Notes: generated by a model from the letters alone, not told the origin. A DNA stretch of 7,269 bases from Planctomycetota bacterium (GCA_030637065.1 DAOVVQ010000195.1:1-7269); one strand, 5' to 3'. Numbered from the stretch's first letter, positions 1 through 5,843 are shown. Program-made: numbers and translations.

Positions 1-635
1 AGGAGATCGACTGGTCCGTCGGGCAGGTCCTCGATACCCTGCGAAAAGAGGGATTGGCGGAAAATACGCTCGTGATATTCACCTCCGATAACGGCCCGTG
101 GCTTACGTTCAAAGACCACGGCGGCTCAGCCGGACTCCTGCGGGATGGCAAGGGCAGCACATGGGAAGGCGGAATGCGCGAGCCCACCGTATTCTGGTGG
201 CCCGGCACTATAAAGGCCGGAAGGGTCATTTCCGAAATGACAAGTACTCTGGACGTACTGCCGACTTGCGCCGAGCTTGCAGGAACAAAACCGCCGGCTG
301 ACCGCGTATATGACGGCGACAGTATGCTCGAAATGATAACCGGTCGCGGCAAGAGCAGGCGGGATACCATGTTCTTCTACCGCGGCACGCAGCTAAGAGC
401 CGTCCGCAAGGGCCCATGGAAGATGCACCTGTTTACCAAAACCGAATACGCCAGGAACAAAGTAGAAGAGCACGATCCGCCGCTGCTGTACAACTTAGAG
501 CACGACCCCTCCGAAAAGTACGATATAGCCTCAAAGCACCCCGACGTCATCAAACAACTAAAAAGGGTAATAGCCAAACACAAGTCGACCCTAAAGGCCC
601 CGCCATCTCAATTGGAGATACCACTGCCCGAGTGA
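1..635 (+). CDS. Sulfatase (arylsulfatase family), C-terminal part, 5' end outside window
   Basis: This is the last 210 residues of a sulfatase, open from the first base (the reading frame begins at base 3). Sulfatases hydrolyse sulfate esters, often on polysaccharides, and are normally exported. Visible family features are the E-I-D-W-S-V-G-Q-V-L-D-T-L helix at the window edge, the TSDNGPW segment (window residues 27-33), whose D-N are metal ligands in the family, a GKGSTWEGGMREP segment that normally closes the active site, WPGTIKAG, and a C-terminal DPPLLYNLEHDPSEKYDIA stretch typical of the small C-terminal subdomain. The catalytic formylglycine motif (C/S-x-P-x-R) and any signal peptide lie upstream of the window, so catalytic competence and export cannot be judged. 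The segment resembles arylsulfatase A / N-acetylgalactosamine-6-sulfatase-like proteins, but the substrate cannot be assigned. The TTG at 54 is an internal codon, not the start. The gene converges on the leftward tatD gene. Confidence 0.93.
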   Translation, partial: EIDWSVGQVLDTLRKEGLAENTLVIFTSDNGPWLTFKDHGGSAGLLRDGKGSTWEGGMREPTVFWWPGTIKAGRVISEMTSTLDVLPTCAELAGTKPPADRVYDGDSMLEMITGRGKSRRDTMFFYRGTQLRAVRKGPWKMHLFTKTEYARNKVEEHDPPLLYNLEHDPSEKYDIASKHPDVIKQLKRVIAKHKSTLKAPPSQLEIPLPE

Positions 636-647
636 GCACGGGCTTTT
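626..647 (+). terminator. Weak terminator-like hairpin overlapping the sulfatase stop codon
   Basis: GCCCG (626-630) and CGGGC (639-643) can pair around an 8-nt loop that contains the TGA stop, followed directly by TTTT (644-647). The stem is only 5 bp, so this is a weak intrinsic terminator candidate. The call rests on the stem plus T run and the position at the gene end. Confidence 0.35.
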
Positions 648-692
648 GTCAGGCCCGGTGGCAGCACGCTGACGATCGAATTTACAGTTCGT

Positions 693-802
693 AGCAAGGG
701 TGGCAGCGCGTTTGCGCAGCAAACCGATGGGCGTATGCACAAAGGCACCCACCATCGGTTTGGCTTCGCCAAATCCCGATGTGCATCGGGACCACCCTTG
801 CT
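693..802. repeat. Nested multi-hairpin extragenic element between convergent genes
   Basis: An outer perfect inverted repeat of 11 bp, AGCAAGGGTGG (693-703) and CCACCCTTGCT (792-802), encloses further stems. These are GCGC/GCGC (706-709/714-717), CAAACCGATGG (720-730) with CCATCGGTTTG (752-762), TTTGGC/GCCAAA (759-764/768-773, which competes with the previous stem) and CCCGATG/CATCGGG (775-781/784-790). A further stem CTGCCT/AGGCAG lies just outside (824-829/833-838). No ORF of note is present. The organisation resembles REP-like or structured extragenic elements, or a small non-autonomous mobile element. It could also act as a bidirectional terminator, although no clear T run follows. Only one copy can be seen here, so repetition in the genome is inferred. 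Confidence 0.55.
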
Positions 803-861
803 GCGGATAGTGCGGATGGGGAACTGCCTTGCAGGCAGATAGGATTTGCTATTCATGCGGT

Positions 862-1641
862 TTAATTTGAAGGCAGGTCGAAAAAACGCCTGCTTGTTGC
901 CGTTACTGCCCGGGCGAACTCTTCGGGATCGATACCTTTCAGCTCGGCGATCTTATTAGCCGTGTGGACCAGGAAGGCAGGCTCGCAGGGCCTCTTATTT
1001 CTTACCGGCACGGGCGAAATATACGGACAATCCGTCTCGACCATCATCCTGTCCAGGGGCACTATCTTCGCCGCCTCCTGAACATCGACGCTGTTCTTGA
1101 AAGTCACGATCCCCGTAAAGGAAATGTGAAAGCCCATGCCCAAATACTGCTCGGCCTCAGCGGCATTACCGCTATAGCAGTGTATCACCGCGCCCTTAAG
1201 GGCGTCCTTAAACCGGTCGAGGATCGCGATCATATCGTCAAATGCCTCGCGACAGTGGATTATCACCGGAAGATCAAGCTCCGCTGCGATCTCAAGCTGG
1301 GCGGTAAAAACCTCCTTTTGCCGCTCGCGGTCGGAAAACTCATAATGGTAATCCAGCCCCGTCTCGCCGATGGCGACAACCTTTTCGCCGCCGGCATACT
1401 CCTTGATCGCCGCCAGCTCATCGTCGGAGATATCCTTTGCATAATGAGGATGCACACCGATCGCAGCATACATATTCTCATGCCCGGACGCCAGCGCCAA
1501 AACCCTCTTCGCCTGCCCGATATCCGTACCGACCGTAACCCAGGCTGTAACGCCCGCAGCCCGGCTCCTGTCAAGAACGCCGTCAATATCGCCTTCCAAC
1601 TCGTCAAAAGTCAAATGTGCATGAGTATCGATCAGTTCCAT
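862..1641 (-). CDS. tatD: TatD-family metal-dependent hydrolase (putative DNase)
   Basis: A 259-residue TatD-family protein, full length for the family (about 255-265 residues). Members are TIM-barrel, divalent-metal enzymes; characterised ones have 3'-5' exonuclease or DNA-repair-linked nuclease activity in the cytoplasm. The signature residues are all visible: DTHAHL (residues 5-10, metal ligands H7 and H9), GVHPHY (62-67), GETGLDYHY (92-100, bridging E93), IHCREAF (128-134, H129), VIHCYSG (152-158, H154) and ETDCPYISP (202-210, D204), followed by NKRPCEPAFL. The ATG at 1639-1641 has an AAGGG Shine-Dalgarno (plus-strand CCCTT, 1647-1651) five bases upstream. It is the last gene of the leftward cluster, 24 bp after yraN, and very probably co-transcribed with it. 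The family call is secure. Whether it is TatD proper or the YcfH/YabD branch cannot be decided from sequence alone, so the symbol is a family-level label. Confidence 0.95.
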   Translation of the reverse strand: MELIDTHAHLTFDELEGDIDGVLDRSRAAGVTAWVTVGTDIGQAKRVLALASGHENMYAAIGVHPHYAKDISDDELAAIKEYAGGEKVVAIGETGLDYHYEFSDRERQKEVFTAQLEIAAELDLPVIIHCREAFDDMIAILDRFKDALKGAVIHCYSGNAAEAEQYLGMGFHISFTGIVTFKNSVDVQEAAKIVPLDRMMVETDCPYISPVPVRNKRPCEPAFLVHTANKIAELKGIDPEEFARAVTATSRRFFDLPSN

Positions 1642-1665
1642 GTTATCCCTTCGCCGGACATAATA

Positions 1666-2073
1666 TCAGCCCCGGCCCGGAGGCACAAAGGCATTTTCGT
1701 AATGACGGATCTCCGGCGGGCCCTTTTCACCTAATATGATCGCCACGACATCGAACCGCAGCGGGCGGTCCTTGATCTTGTAATTCTTCAGGAAATATCG
1801 CGCCGTTCGCAGCATTTTGGCTTGTTTCTTGCGAGTAACGGCATATTGAGCCTGGGAGTGATCCTCGTTGCGCCTGGTCTTGACCTCGACGAAGACGATC
1901 GCATTGTCGTCAGCCATTATCAGATCGATCTCACCGCGAGCGCAGCTATAATTGCGTGTGATGGTCTTATAGCCCTTGCGTTTGAGGTATGCTGCACAGC
2001 GGCTCTCGCCCCACCTGCCGAGCCGCTTGGGATCGCTTAATAATCTCTTCCTGCCAACCAGCAGCGACCACAC
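1666..2073 (-). CDS. yraN: YraN family (UPF0102) endonuclease-like protein
   Basis: A 135-residue protein of the YraN/UPF0102 family, which has a PD-(D/E)XK (Holliday-junction-resolvase-like) fold but no firmly established role. Visible motifs are GRWGESRCAAYLKRKGY (residues 19-35), RGEIDLIMADD (46-56, catalytic-type D50), VFVEVKTRRN (60-69, the ExK pair E63 and K65) and RFDVVAI (106-112). Length is typical (about 115-135). The GTG at 2071-2073 is chosen because it is the first start after the rplS stop and keeps the whole family domain. Upstream lies a run of seven G (plus-strand C, near 2083-2089) rather than a clean Shine-Dalgarno. It starts 17 bp after rplS. In many bacteria rnhB lies between rplS and yraN, but it is missing here. 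Confidence 0.93.
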   Translation of the reverse strand: MWSLLVGRKRLLSDPKRLGRWGESRCAAYLKRKGYKTITRNYSCARGEIDLIMADDNAIVFVEVKTRRNEDHSQAQYAVTRKKQAKMLRTARYFLKNYKIKDRPLRFDVVAIILGEKGPPEIRHYENAFVPPGRG

Positions 2074-2090
2074 GATCCGCGGCCCCCCCG

Positions 2091-2459
2091 CTATCTTGTG
2101 ATGGTATGCTTGCTATGACGCTGAGGAAGCCGCGTGGCCTTGCCGACGCGATCCCTGAGGTAATACAGCTTGGCACGTCTGGTCTTACCGCTGCGAATCG
2201 CCTGAACATCCAGGACGTTCGGCGAGTGCAGAGGAAAGATCCGCTCGACACCCTCATCATTGACGACACGCCTTACGGTAAACGTCTCGTTAATGCCGCG
2301 ACCCCTGCGCCCGATGACCGTGCCGCGAAAGATCTGCACACGCGTCTTGCTGCCTTCGCGAATCCGGCAGTGCACGTCAACCTGATCGCCTATCTCAAAA
2401 TATGGAACCTCTTTCTTGAGGCTGCCATTCTCTACTGAATCCATTATTTCAGTTTTCAC
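2091..2459 (-). CDS. rplS: 50S ribosomal protein L19
   Basis: Ribosomal protein L19, a large-subunit protein at the interface with the 30S subunit. Diagnostic segments are PYFEIGDQVDVHCRI, RVQIFRGTVIGRRGRGINETFTVRRV, GVERIFPLHSPNV and GKTRRAKLYYLRDRVGKATR. The frame is open further upstream (to 2507). I choose the GTG at 2457-2459 because it has AGGAGAG (plus strand 2465-2471) with seven bases between AGGAG and GTG. This gives 122 residues, close to the usual 115 or so, whereas the longer start would add an unrelated N-terminus. An ATG at 2442-2444 is an alternative. The C-terminal tail after KATRLPQ is slightly extended and basic. The gene is 17 bp upstream of yraN and has its own promoter candidate after the gap from trmD. 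Confidence 0.96.
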   Translation of the reverse strand: MKTEIMDSVENGSLKKEVPYFEIGDQVDVHCRIREGSKTRVQIFRGTVIGRRGRGINETFTVRRVVNDEGVERIFPLHSPNVLDVQAIRSGKTRRAKLYYLRDRVGKATRLPQRHSKHTITR

Positions 2460-2464
2460 TTTTG

Positions 2465-2471
2465 CTCTCCT
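2465..2471 (-). promoter_or_regulatory. Shine-Dalgarno that decides the rplS start
   Basis: AGGAGAG on the minus strand lies at the optimal distance from the GTG at 2459. It is about 20 nt from the next candidate, the ATG at 2444, so it favours the GTG. Confidence 0.75.
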
Positions 2472-2555
2472 GTCGACCGCGCCTGCAAAGACGCTCATCA
2501 AAACCACATCTAACGTTTACGGGCCCAACGACCAGCCCAAAATACAGAATCGCTT

Positions 2556-2583
2556 ATAATACAGTATTAAAACCCAAAAGCAA
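2556..2583 (-). promoter_or_regulatory. Sigma70-type promoter candidate for rplS-yraN-tatD
   Basis: On the minus strand a -35 box TTGCTT (plus 2578-2583) and a -10 box TATTAT (2556-2561, one mismatch to consensus) are separated by 16 bp. The transcript would start near 2549 and have a leader of about 90 nt before the rplS GTG. The match is good at -10 and moderate at -35. Confidence 0.5.
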
Positions 2584-2647
2584 GCATTTTTTCAAAACAT
2601 GACCATTTTTTCATCGACCAAACCGGCAGATTCCGCCGAATTCACCC

Positions 2648-2670
2648 AAAATCAGCCACAAATCGCGGCT
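2648..2670 (-). terminator. Terminator-like hairpin downstream of trmD
   Basis: On the minus strand AGCCGC (2670-2665) pairs with GTGGCT (2659-2654; one G-T pair) around the loop GATTT, followed by GATTTT. This is a short stem with a short T run about 50 bp past the trmD stop. It is plausible as a weak or partial terminator separating rpsP-trmD from rplS. Confidence 0.35.
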
Positions 2671-2720
2671 TTCAGGCCAAAAAACAGCCATTCACCCGAA
2701 CATTATAGTTTCGGACCAGA

Positions 2721-3407
2721 TCAGTCGGCTTCCTCCAACAAATCGGGCCGACGCCTTTTCGTCCGCTCGACCGCCTGCTCGCGGCGCCATTGGGCGATCT
2801 TGCCGTGGTTGCCGCTTAGCAGAATCCCGGGGACCTTCATCCCGCGAAACTCCTCCGGGCGGGTATAGTGAGGATACTCCAGCAGCCCTTCGCTGAACGA
2901 ATCGTCCTTTGCGGAATCCTCGTCGCCCAAAGCCCCCTCGAGCAGCCGCACAACCGAATCTATCACCACCATCGCCGGCAACTCACCGCCGCTGAGGACA
3001 TAATCACCGATAGATACCTGCTCGGCGCCCAATCCGTCGCGGATCCGCTCGTCGAACCCCTCGTACCTGCCGGCAATAAGTATCAGCCGCTTTTCGGCGC
3101 TCAGGCTGCGGACCATCGGCTGATCGAGCCTGCGGCCCTGCGGAGTAAGCAGGATCACCCGCCCTTCATCCGGCGACAGCCCCCGAACATGCTCGAGGCA
3201 GTCAAACACCGGGCCCGGCATCATTACCATACCAGCCCCGCCGCCGTAAGGCTTATCGTCAACCTTGCGATAATCGCCTTCGGCAAAGTCGCGGATATTG
3301 GAAAGAGCTATATCGACGATGTTCCGCGTGCGGGCTCTGCTCAGGATCGAGTAGCCCAACACAGACTCGAACATCTCGGGAAAAAGCGTAAGAACATCAA
3401 TTCTCAT
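2721..3407 (-). CDS. trmD: tRNA (guanine37-N1)-methyltransferase TrmD
   Basis: TrmD transfers a methyl group from S-adenosylmethionine to N1 of G37, next to the anticodon of tRNAs reading CUN, CCN and CGG, and so prevents +1 frameshifting. It is a SPOUT-class, trefoil-knot homodimer in the cytoplasm. Visible features are MRIDVLTLFPEMF at the N-terminus, the DDKPYGGGAGMVMMP loop (about residues 50-64), TPQGRR (88-93), AGRYEGFDER (112-121) and SIGDYVLSGGELPAM (132-146), which form the knot and cofactor site, and YPHYTRPEEFRG plus PGILLSGNHGKIAQWRR in the C-terminal domain. I choose the ATG at 3405-3407, where family homology begins. A GTG one codon upstream (3410) is possible. At 228 residues it is a little shorter than the 240-255 usual. 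It starts 9 bp after the rpsP stop, where rimM would normally intervene. Confidence 0.97.
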   Translation of the reverse strand: MRIDVLTLFPEMFESVLGYSILSRARTRNIVDIALSNIRDFAEGDYRKVDDKPYGGGAGMVMMPGPVFDCLEHVRGLSPDEGRVILLTPQGRRLDQPMVRSLSAEKRLILIAGRYEGFDERIRDGLGAEQVSIGDYVLSGGELPAMVVIDSVVRLLEGALGDEDSAKDDSFSEGLLEYPHYTRPEEFRGMKVPGILLSGNHGKIAQWRREQAVERTKRRRPDLLEEAD

Positions 3408-3416
3408 CACTTTTGG

Positions 3417-3887
3417 TTAGCCTTCGGTCTTGGCCTCTTCGTCGCCCTTATCAGCAGCAGCCTTAGCAGCGGCCTCTTTAGCAGCCTTGGCAGCGGCTTC
3501 TTCGGCGGCCTTGGCGGCAGCTTCGGCATCAGTGGCCTTGGCTGCGGCGATCTTCTCAGCCTTGTCGAAGAGCTTGCCCTTGGCACGTGCGATCGACTTG
3601 GCCTTTTCACGTCGAGCGGTCTTTTCCTGACCGTGCTTGGTCTTTAAGCCATGCCGAAGAAGGATATCCGAAACGCTATCCGAGGGGACAGCACCTAAGT
3701 CGAGCCAGTGCTTTACACGTTCAAGATTGATCACCACCTGCTTTGCAGCATCCTTTTCGATCGGGTCATAGTGACCTAACTTCTCGAGAATTCTGCCGTC
3801 ACGGGGCGTCCGGCCATCAACAGCATTAATCCTGAAAAACGGCCTGTGCCGCCTGCCCAACCTCATCATTCTGATCTTTACCGCCAT
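3417..3887 (-). CDS. rpsP: 30S ribosomal protein S16 with long Ala/Lys/Glu-rich C-terminal extension
   Basis: The first 80 or so residues are a standard S16, a small-subunit assembly protein: MAVKIRMMRLGRRHRPFFRI, GRILEKLGHYDP and VKHWLDLGAVPSDSV. Typical S16 is 80-90 residues, and this protein has 156. Residues from about 84 to 156 form an extension that begins KTKHGQEKTARREKAKSIARAKGK (basic). It continues as an alanine-rich helix with EAAAK-like units (about 119-147), and ends acidic (GDEEAKTEG). S16 extensions of this kind occur in several phyla; the role is unknown, and a solvent-exposed or rRNA-contacting helix is only an inference. The ATG at 3885-3887 has a strong AAAGGAA Shine-Dalgarno (plus 3894-3900). 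trmD follows after 9 bp. Confidence 0.97.
   Translation of the reverse strand: MAVKIRMMRLGRRHRPFFRINAVDGRTPRDGRILEKLGHYDPIEKDAAKQVVINLERVKHWLDLGAVPSDSVSDILLRHGLKTKHGQEKTARREKAKSIARAKGKLFDKAEKIAAAKATDAEAAAKAAEEAAAKAAKEAAAKAAADKGDEEAKTEG
3440..3540 (-). repeat. Imperfect tandem GCC/GCA codon repeats encoding the S16 Ala-rich tail
   Basis: The plus strand shows a string of near-repeats of the type GCAGC(A/G)GCCTT(A/G)GC, which on the minus strand read as Ala-Lys-Ala-Ala-Ala/Glu units. This low-complexity coding DNA is prone to slippage, and unit number may vary between strains. Confidence 0.6.
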
Positions 3888-3893
3888 TACATC

Positions 3894-3900
3894 TTCCTTT
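3894..3900 (-). promoter_or_regulatory. Strong Shine-Dalgarno of rpsP
   Basis: AAAGGAA on the minus strand lies just upstream of the rpsP ATG at 3887, with seven bases after AGGA. Upstream of it is an AT-rich stretch (TATATAGTAT-like, 3899-3915), too close to the ribosome site to be a convincing -10 box. Confidence 0.7.
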
Positions 3901-3942
3901 CATACTATATATGATTAATTTCTGTGATTGGCCCAACGCCGA

Positions 3943-4185
3943 TCACAAAACACGTTTACATTCCAAAGCAAAACCGTTCACAAAGATCGCAAACAGCCCG
4001 GCGTCAACCTTCGCATCCGCCGCGATCCGCTGCACCTGCTCGTCACTGAGCTGTCCGGCGTTTTCCTTTTCAGTCGGCGTCATTATCGCCACCGCCCGCT
4101 CTAACTGCTCGAACTCTTCACTGCTCGGCGACTCGAGCATACCAAGCTCGCTCGAACCTCGCATATCCTTAAACTGGCTCCGCAC
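3943..4185 (-). CDS. Small protein resembling the end of the Ffh M domain (unrecognised)
   Basis: I do not recognise this as a named family. The GTG-initiated form has 80 residues. Residues 25-72 (from FEQLERAVAIM to VNGF) align without gaps with residues 370-417 of the neighbouring Ffh. There are 10 identities in 48 positions, including V, M-T, E, R-I-A and F, plus many conservative hydrophobic matches. The basic R-R-R-R and G-C-G residues of Ffh become Q-V-Q-R and D-A-K, so SRP RNA binding is unlikely to be retained. Codon usage looks coding. The start is uncertain: the frame stays open upstream into ffh with no ATG, GTG or TTG. It reads as plausible protein (IEAYLEKVGRFVGDEYGKR), and GAGG (4236-4239) precedes a CTG at 4228-4230, which would give 95 residues. 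It lies between ffh (71 bp) and rpsP (55 bp), on the same strand, and is probably co-transcribed. Confidence 0.7.
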   Translation of the reverse strand: MRSQFKDMRGSSELGMLESPSSEEFEQLERAVAIMTPTEKENAGQLSDEQVQRIAADAKVDAGLFAIFVNGFALECKRVL

Positions 4186-4256
4186 CCGCTTTCCGTATTC
4201 ATCGCCGACAAAACGACCGACTTTTTCCAGGTACGCCTCAATACTGTTTTTTCGTT

Positions 4257-5681
4257 TTACCGCCGTCGTACTTTCCCTCTGCGTTTGATGACACGTTTGC
4301 GTTTCGACCGCTGCTTGACCTTGCGACCGGAGTTCATCGCGCTGAGCATATCCGTCTTGCCCGACAGCAGGCCCTTAAATCCGCCCATCCCGCCGGCGCT
4401 CATAGTCTTCATCATATCCCGGCTGCGTTTGAATGTCTTTATCAAACCGGCGACATCCTGCAATTCGCGACCGCAGCCCTTCGCGATCCGCCGCCTCCGC
4501 GACGAGTCTATAATATCCGGCTCCCGCCGCTCCTGCGTCGTCATCGAATGGACGATCCCTTCCATCTTGCCGATCTCGCCGTCGTCGATATCCATATCGC
4601 CCATCTGCTGACCGATGCCGGGCAGCAGCTTTAGCATACTGCTCATCCCGCCCATCTTCTTCATCGCCTGCATCTGCTTGAGAAAATCGTCGAACCCGAA
4701 GCTGCCCTTGGCCATCTTCTTCTGCATCTTCTCAGCCTCTTCGGCGTCAAAGTGCTCCTGAGCCTTTTCGACTAACGTAACCACATCGCCCATACCGAGT
4801 ATCCGGCTGGCCATGCGGTCCGGGTGAAACTCCTCGAGATTATCGAGCTTTTCGCCGACACCGATAAACTTGATGGGCTTGCCGGTAACCGCTTTAACGC
4901 TAAGAGCCGCACCGCCGCGGGCATCGCCGTCGAGCTTGGTCAGTATCACACCGTCAAGCTCAAGCCGCTCGTTAAACTCCTTCGCCGAGTTGACCGCATC
5001 CTGACCGGTCATCGCATCGCAAACAAGATATATCTGGTGCGGCGTTACCGCCCTGGCAACGTTGCTGATCTCGTCCATCATATCTTCATCAATATGAAGC
5101 CGACCAGCCGTATCCAGTACCACAACATCAAAACCGTTCTTCTTGGCGTGCTTTACGCCGTTCTTGGCGACCTTGACCGCGTCCTTATTCGACTCGCTGT
5201 AGACCGGGATATCAAGCTGCTCACCCAAAGTCTGAAGCTGCTCGATAGCCGCAGGCCGCTGAAGGTCGTCAGCGATCATCAAAGGCTTTTTACCCTTGGA
5301 AACAAGATATTTAGCCAATTTCGCCGCAGTAGTGGTTTTGCCGCCACCCTGGAGGCCAGCCAACATAATCACCGTAGGCCCCGGCGAAACGAAGTATATC
5401 TTCGAATCCACAGGCCCCATCAGCTTCGTAAGCTCATCATTGACGATCTTGACCATCATCTGCCCGGGATGAAGGCTCTTGATAACCTCAGCGCCCATCG
5501 CCGCCTTCTGGCAGTCCTTACAGAACTGCTTGACGACATGATAGTTCACATCCGCCTCTAAAAGGGCCTTGCGAACATCGCGCATAGCATCGGAGACATT
5601 CGCCTCCGTAATACGACCACGACCAGAAAGCGACCGAAAAACCTGATTAAACTTGCCCGTCAAAGCATCAAACAAAGCCAA
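4257..5681 (-). CDS. ffh: Signal recognition particle protein Ffh (SRP54)
   Basis: Ffh is the GTPase subunit of the bacterial SRP. With 4.5S/SRP RNA it binds signal sequences emerging from the ribosome and delivers nascent membrane proteins to FtsY. Domain order is complete: N domain (1-90, with ALLEADVNYHVVKQF), then G domain with G1 GLQGGGKTTT (109-118), DLQRPAA (139-145; usually DVYRPAA), G3 DTAGR (190-194), G4 TKLDGDARGG (248-257) and the GVGEKLDNLEEFHP region. The methionine-rich M domain (about 300-474) has FLKQMQAMKKMGGM and SRRRRIAKGCGRE (394-406), where GCG replaces the usual GSG of the RNA-binding motif. The tail, from about 453 (RKVKQRSKRKRVIKRRGKVRRR), is strongly basic. The TTG at 5679-5681 is chosen because family homology begins there. 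GTGAGA just upstream is a modest ribosome site. Length of 474 is normal. It heads the leftward cluster. Confidence 0.97.
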   Translation of the reverse strand: MALFDALTGKFNQVFRSLSGRGRITEANVSDAMRDVRKALLEADVNYHVVKQFCKDCQKAAMGAEVIKSLHPGQMMVKIVNDELTKLMGPVDSKIYFVSPGPTVIMLAGLQGGGKTTTAAKLAKYLVSKGKKPLMIADDLQRPAAIEQLQTLGEQLDIPVYSESNKDAVKVAKNGVKHAKKNGFDVVVLDTAGRLHIDEDMMDEISNVARAVTPHQIYLVCDAMTGQDAVNSAKEFNERLELDGVILTKLDGDARGGAALSVKAVTGKPIKFIGVGEKLDNLEEFHPDRMASRILGMGDVVTLVEKAQEHFDAEEAEKMQKKMAKGSFGFDDFLKQMQAMKKMGGMSSMLKLLPGIGQQMGDMDIDDGEIGKMEGIVHSMTTQERREPDIIDSSRRRRIAKGCGRELQDVAGLIKTFKRSRDMMKTMSAGGMGGFKGLLSGKTDMLSAMNSGRKVKQRSKRKRVIKRRGKVRRR

Positions 5682-5843
5682 TTCTCACAACAAAAGCCAA
5701 TTCCAACAACAAAAAAACCGGTTTCCAACACTGAAAAGCCGCTTTTCACTACTAAAAAACCCAATTCTAAACAATAAAAAGGCCAAACAAAACAAACAAC
5801 AAGCCCCTAAGCGCAGACACTCCCTGCGCCAAACCCCAAATTC
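5678..5843. repeat. Four degenerate copies of CCAATTC(T/C)...ACAACAAAA
   Basis: CCAATTC followed by an A/C stretch occurs at 5678, 5697 and 5761, with a fourth copy as CCAAATTC at 5836. The closest pair (19 bp apart) continues with near-identical CACAACAAAA and AACAACAAAA. The first copy covers the ffh start codon. This may be a local duplication or a sequence bound in the ffh leader. Confidence 0.4.
5811..5829. other. Hairpin in the ffh leader
   Basis: GCGCAG (5811-5816) and CTGCGC (5824-5829) form a perfect 6-bp stem with a 7-nt loop, within an otherwise unstructured A/C-rich region. A second stem TGAAAAG/CTTTTCA lies at 5732-5738/5742-5748. No T run follows either stem on the sense strand of ffh. 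Confidence 0.4.

Larger units (their letters stand above)
2460..2720. other. Intergenic gap trmD-rplS
   Basis: This 261-bp stretch holds no convincing gene. It contains the rplS promoter and Shine-Dalgarno and the weak hairpin listed separately. It also has a perfect TATAAT on the minus strand (plus 2702-2707) without a recognisable -35 partner, several A runs on the plus strand, and two copies of ATTCACCC (near 2640 and 2690). The rplS leader includes a GGGC...GCCC stem near 2521-2540. I see no known L19 leader motif that I could name. Confidence 0.6.

Noticed and set aside
964..1734. Long plus-strand open frame of 256 codons opposite tatD
   Set aside because: Antisense shadow of the tatD/yraN coding sequence; the minus-strand product has all TatD motifs.
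2460..2507. Longer N-terminus for L19 starting at 2507
   Set aside because: The extra residues do not resemble L19, and a strong Shine-Dalgarno points to the GTG at 2459.
4240..4290. Programmed -1 frameshift joining ffh to the downstream M-domain-like ORF
   Set aside because: The small ORF is in the -1 frame and open through the ffh end, but no slippery heptamer of the X XXY YYZ type precedes the ffh stop, and Ffh already has a normal length and basic tail.
4824..5561. Long plus-strand open frame opposite ffh
   Set aside because: Antisense shadow created by the codon usage of ffh; no family resemblance.
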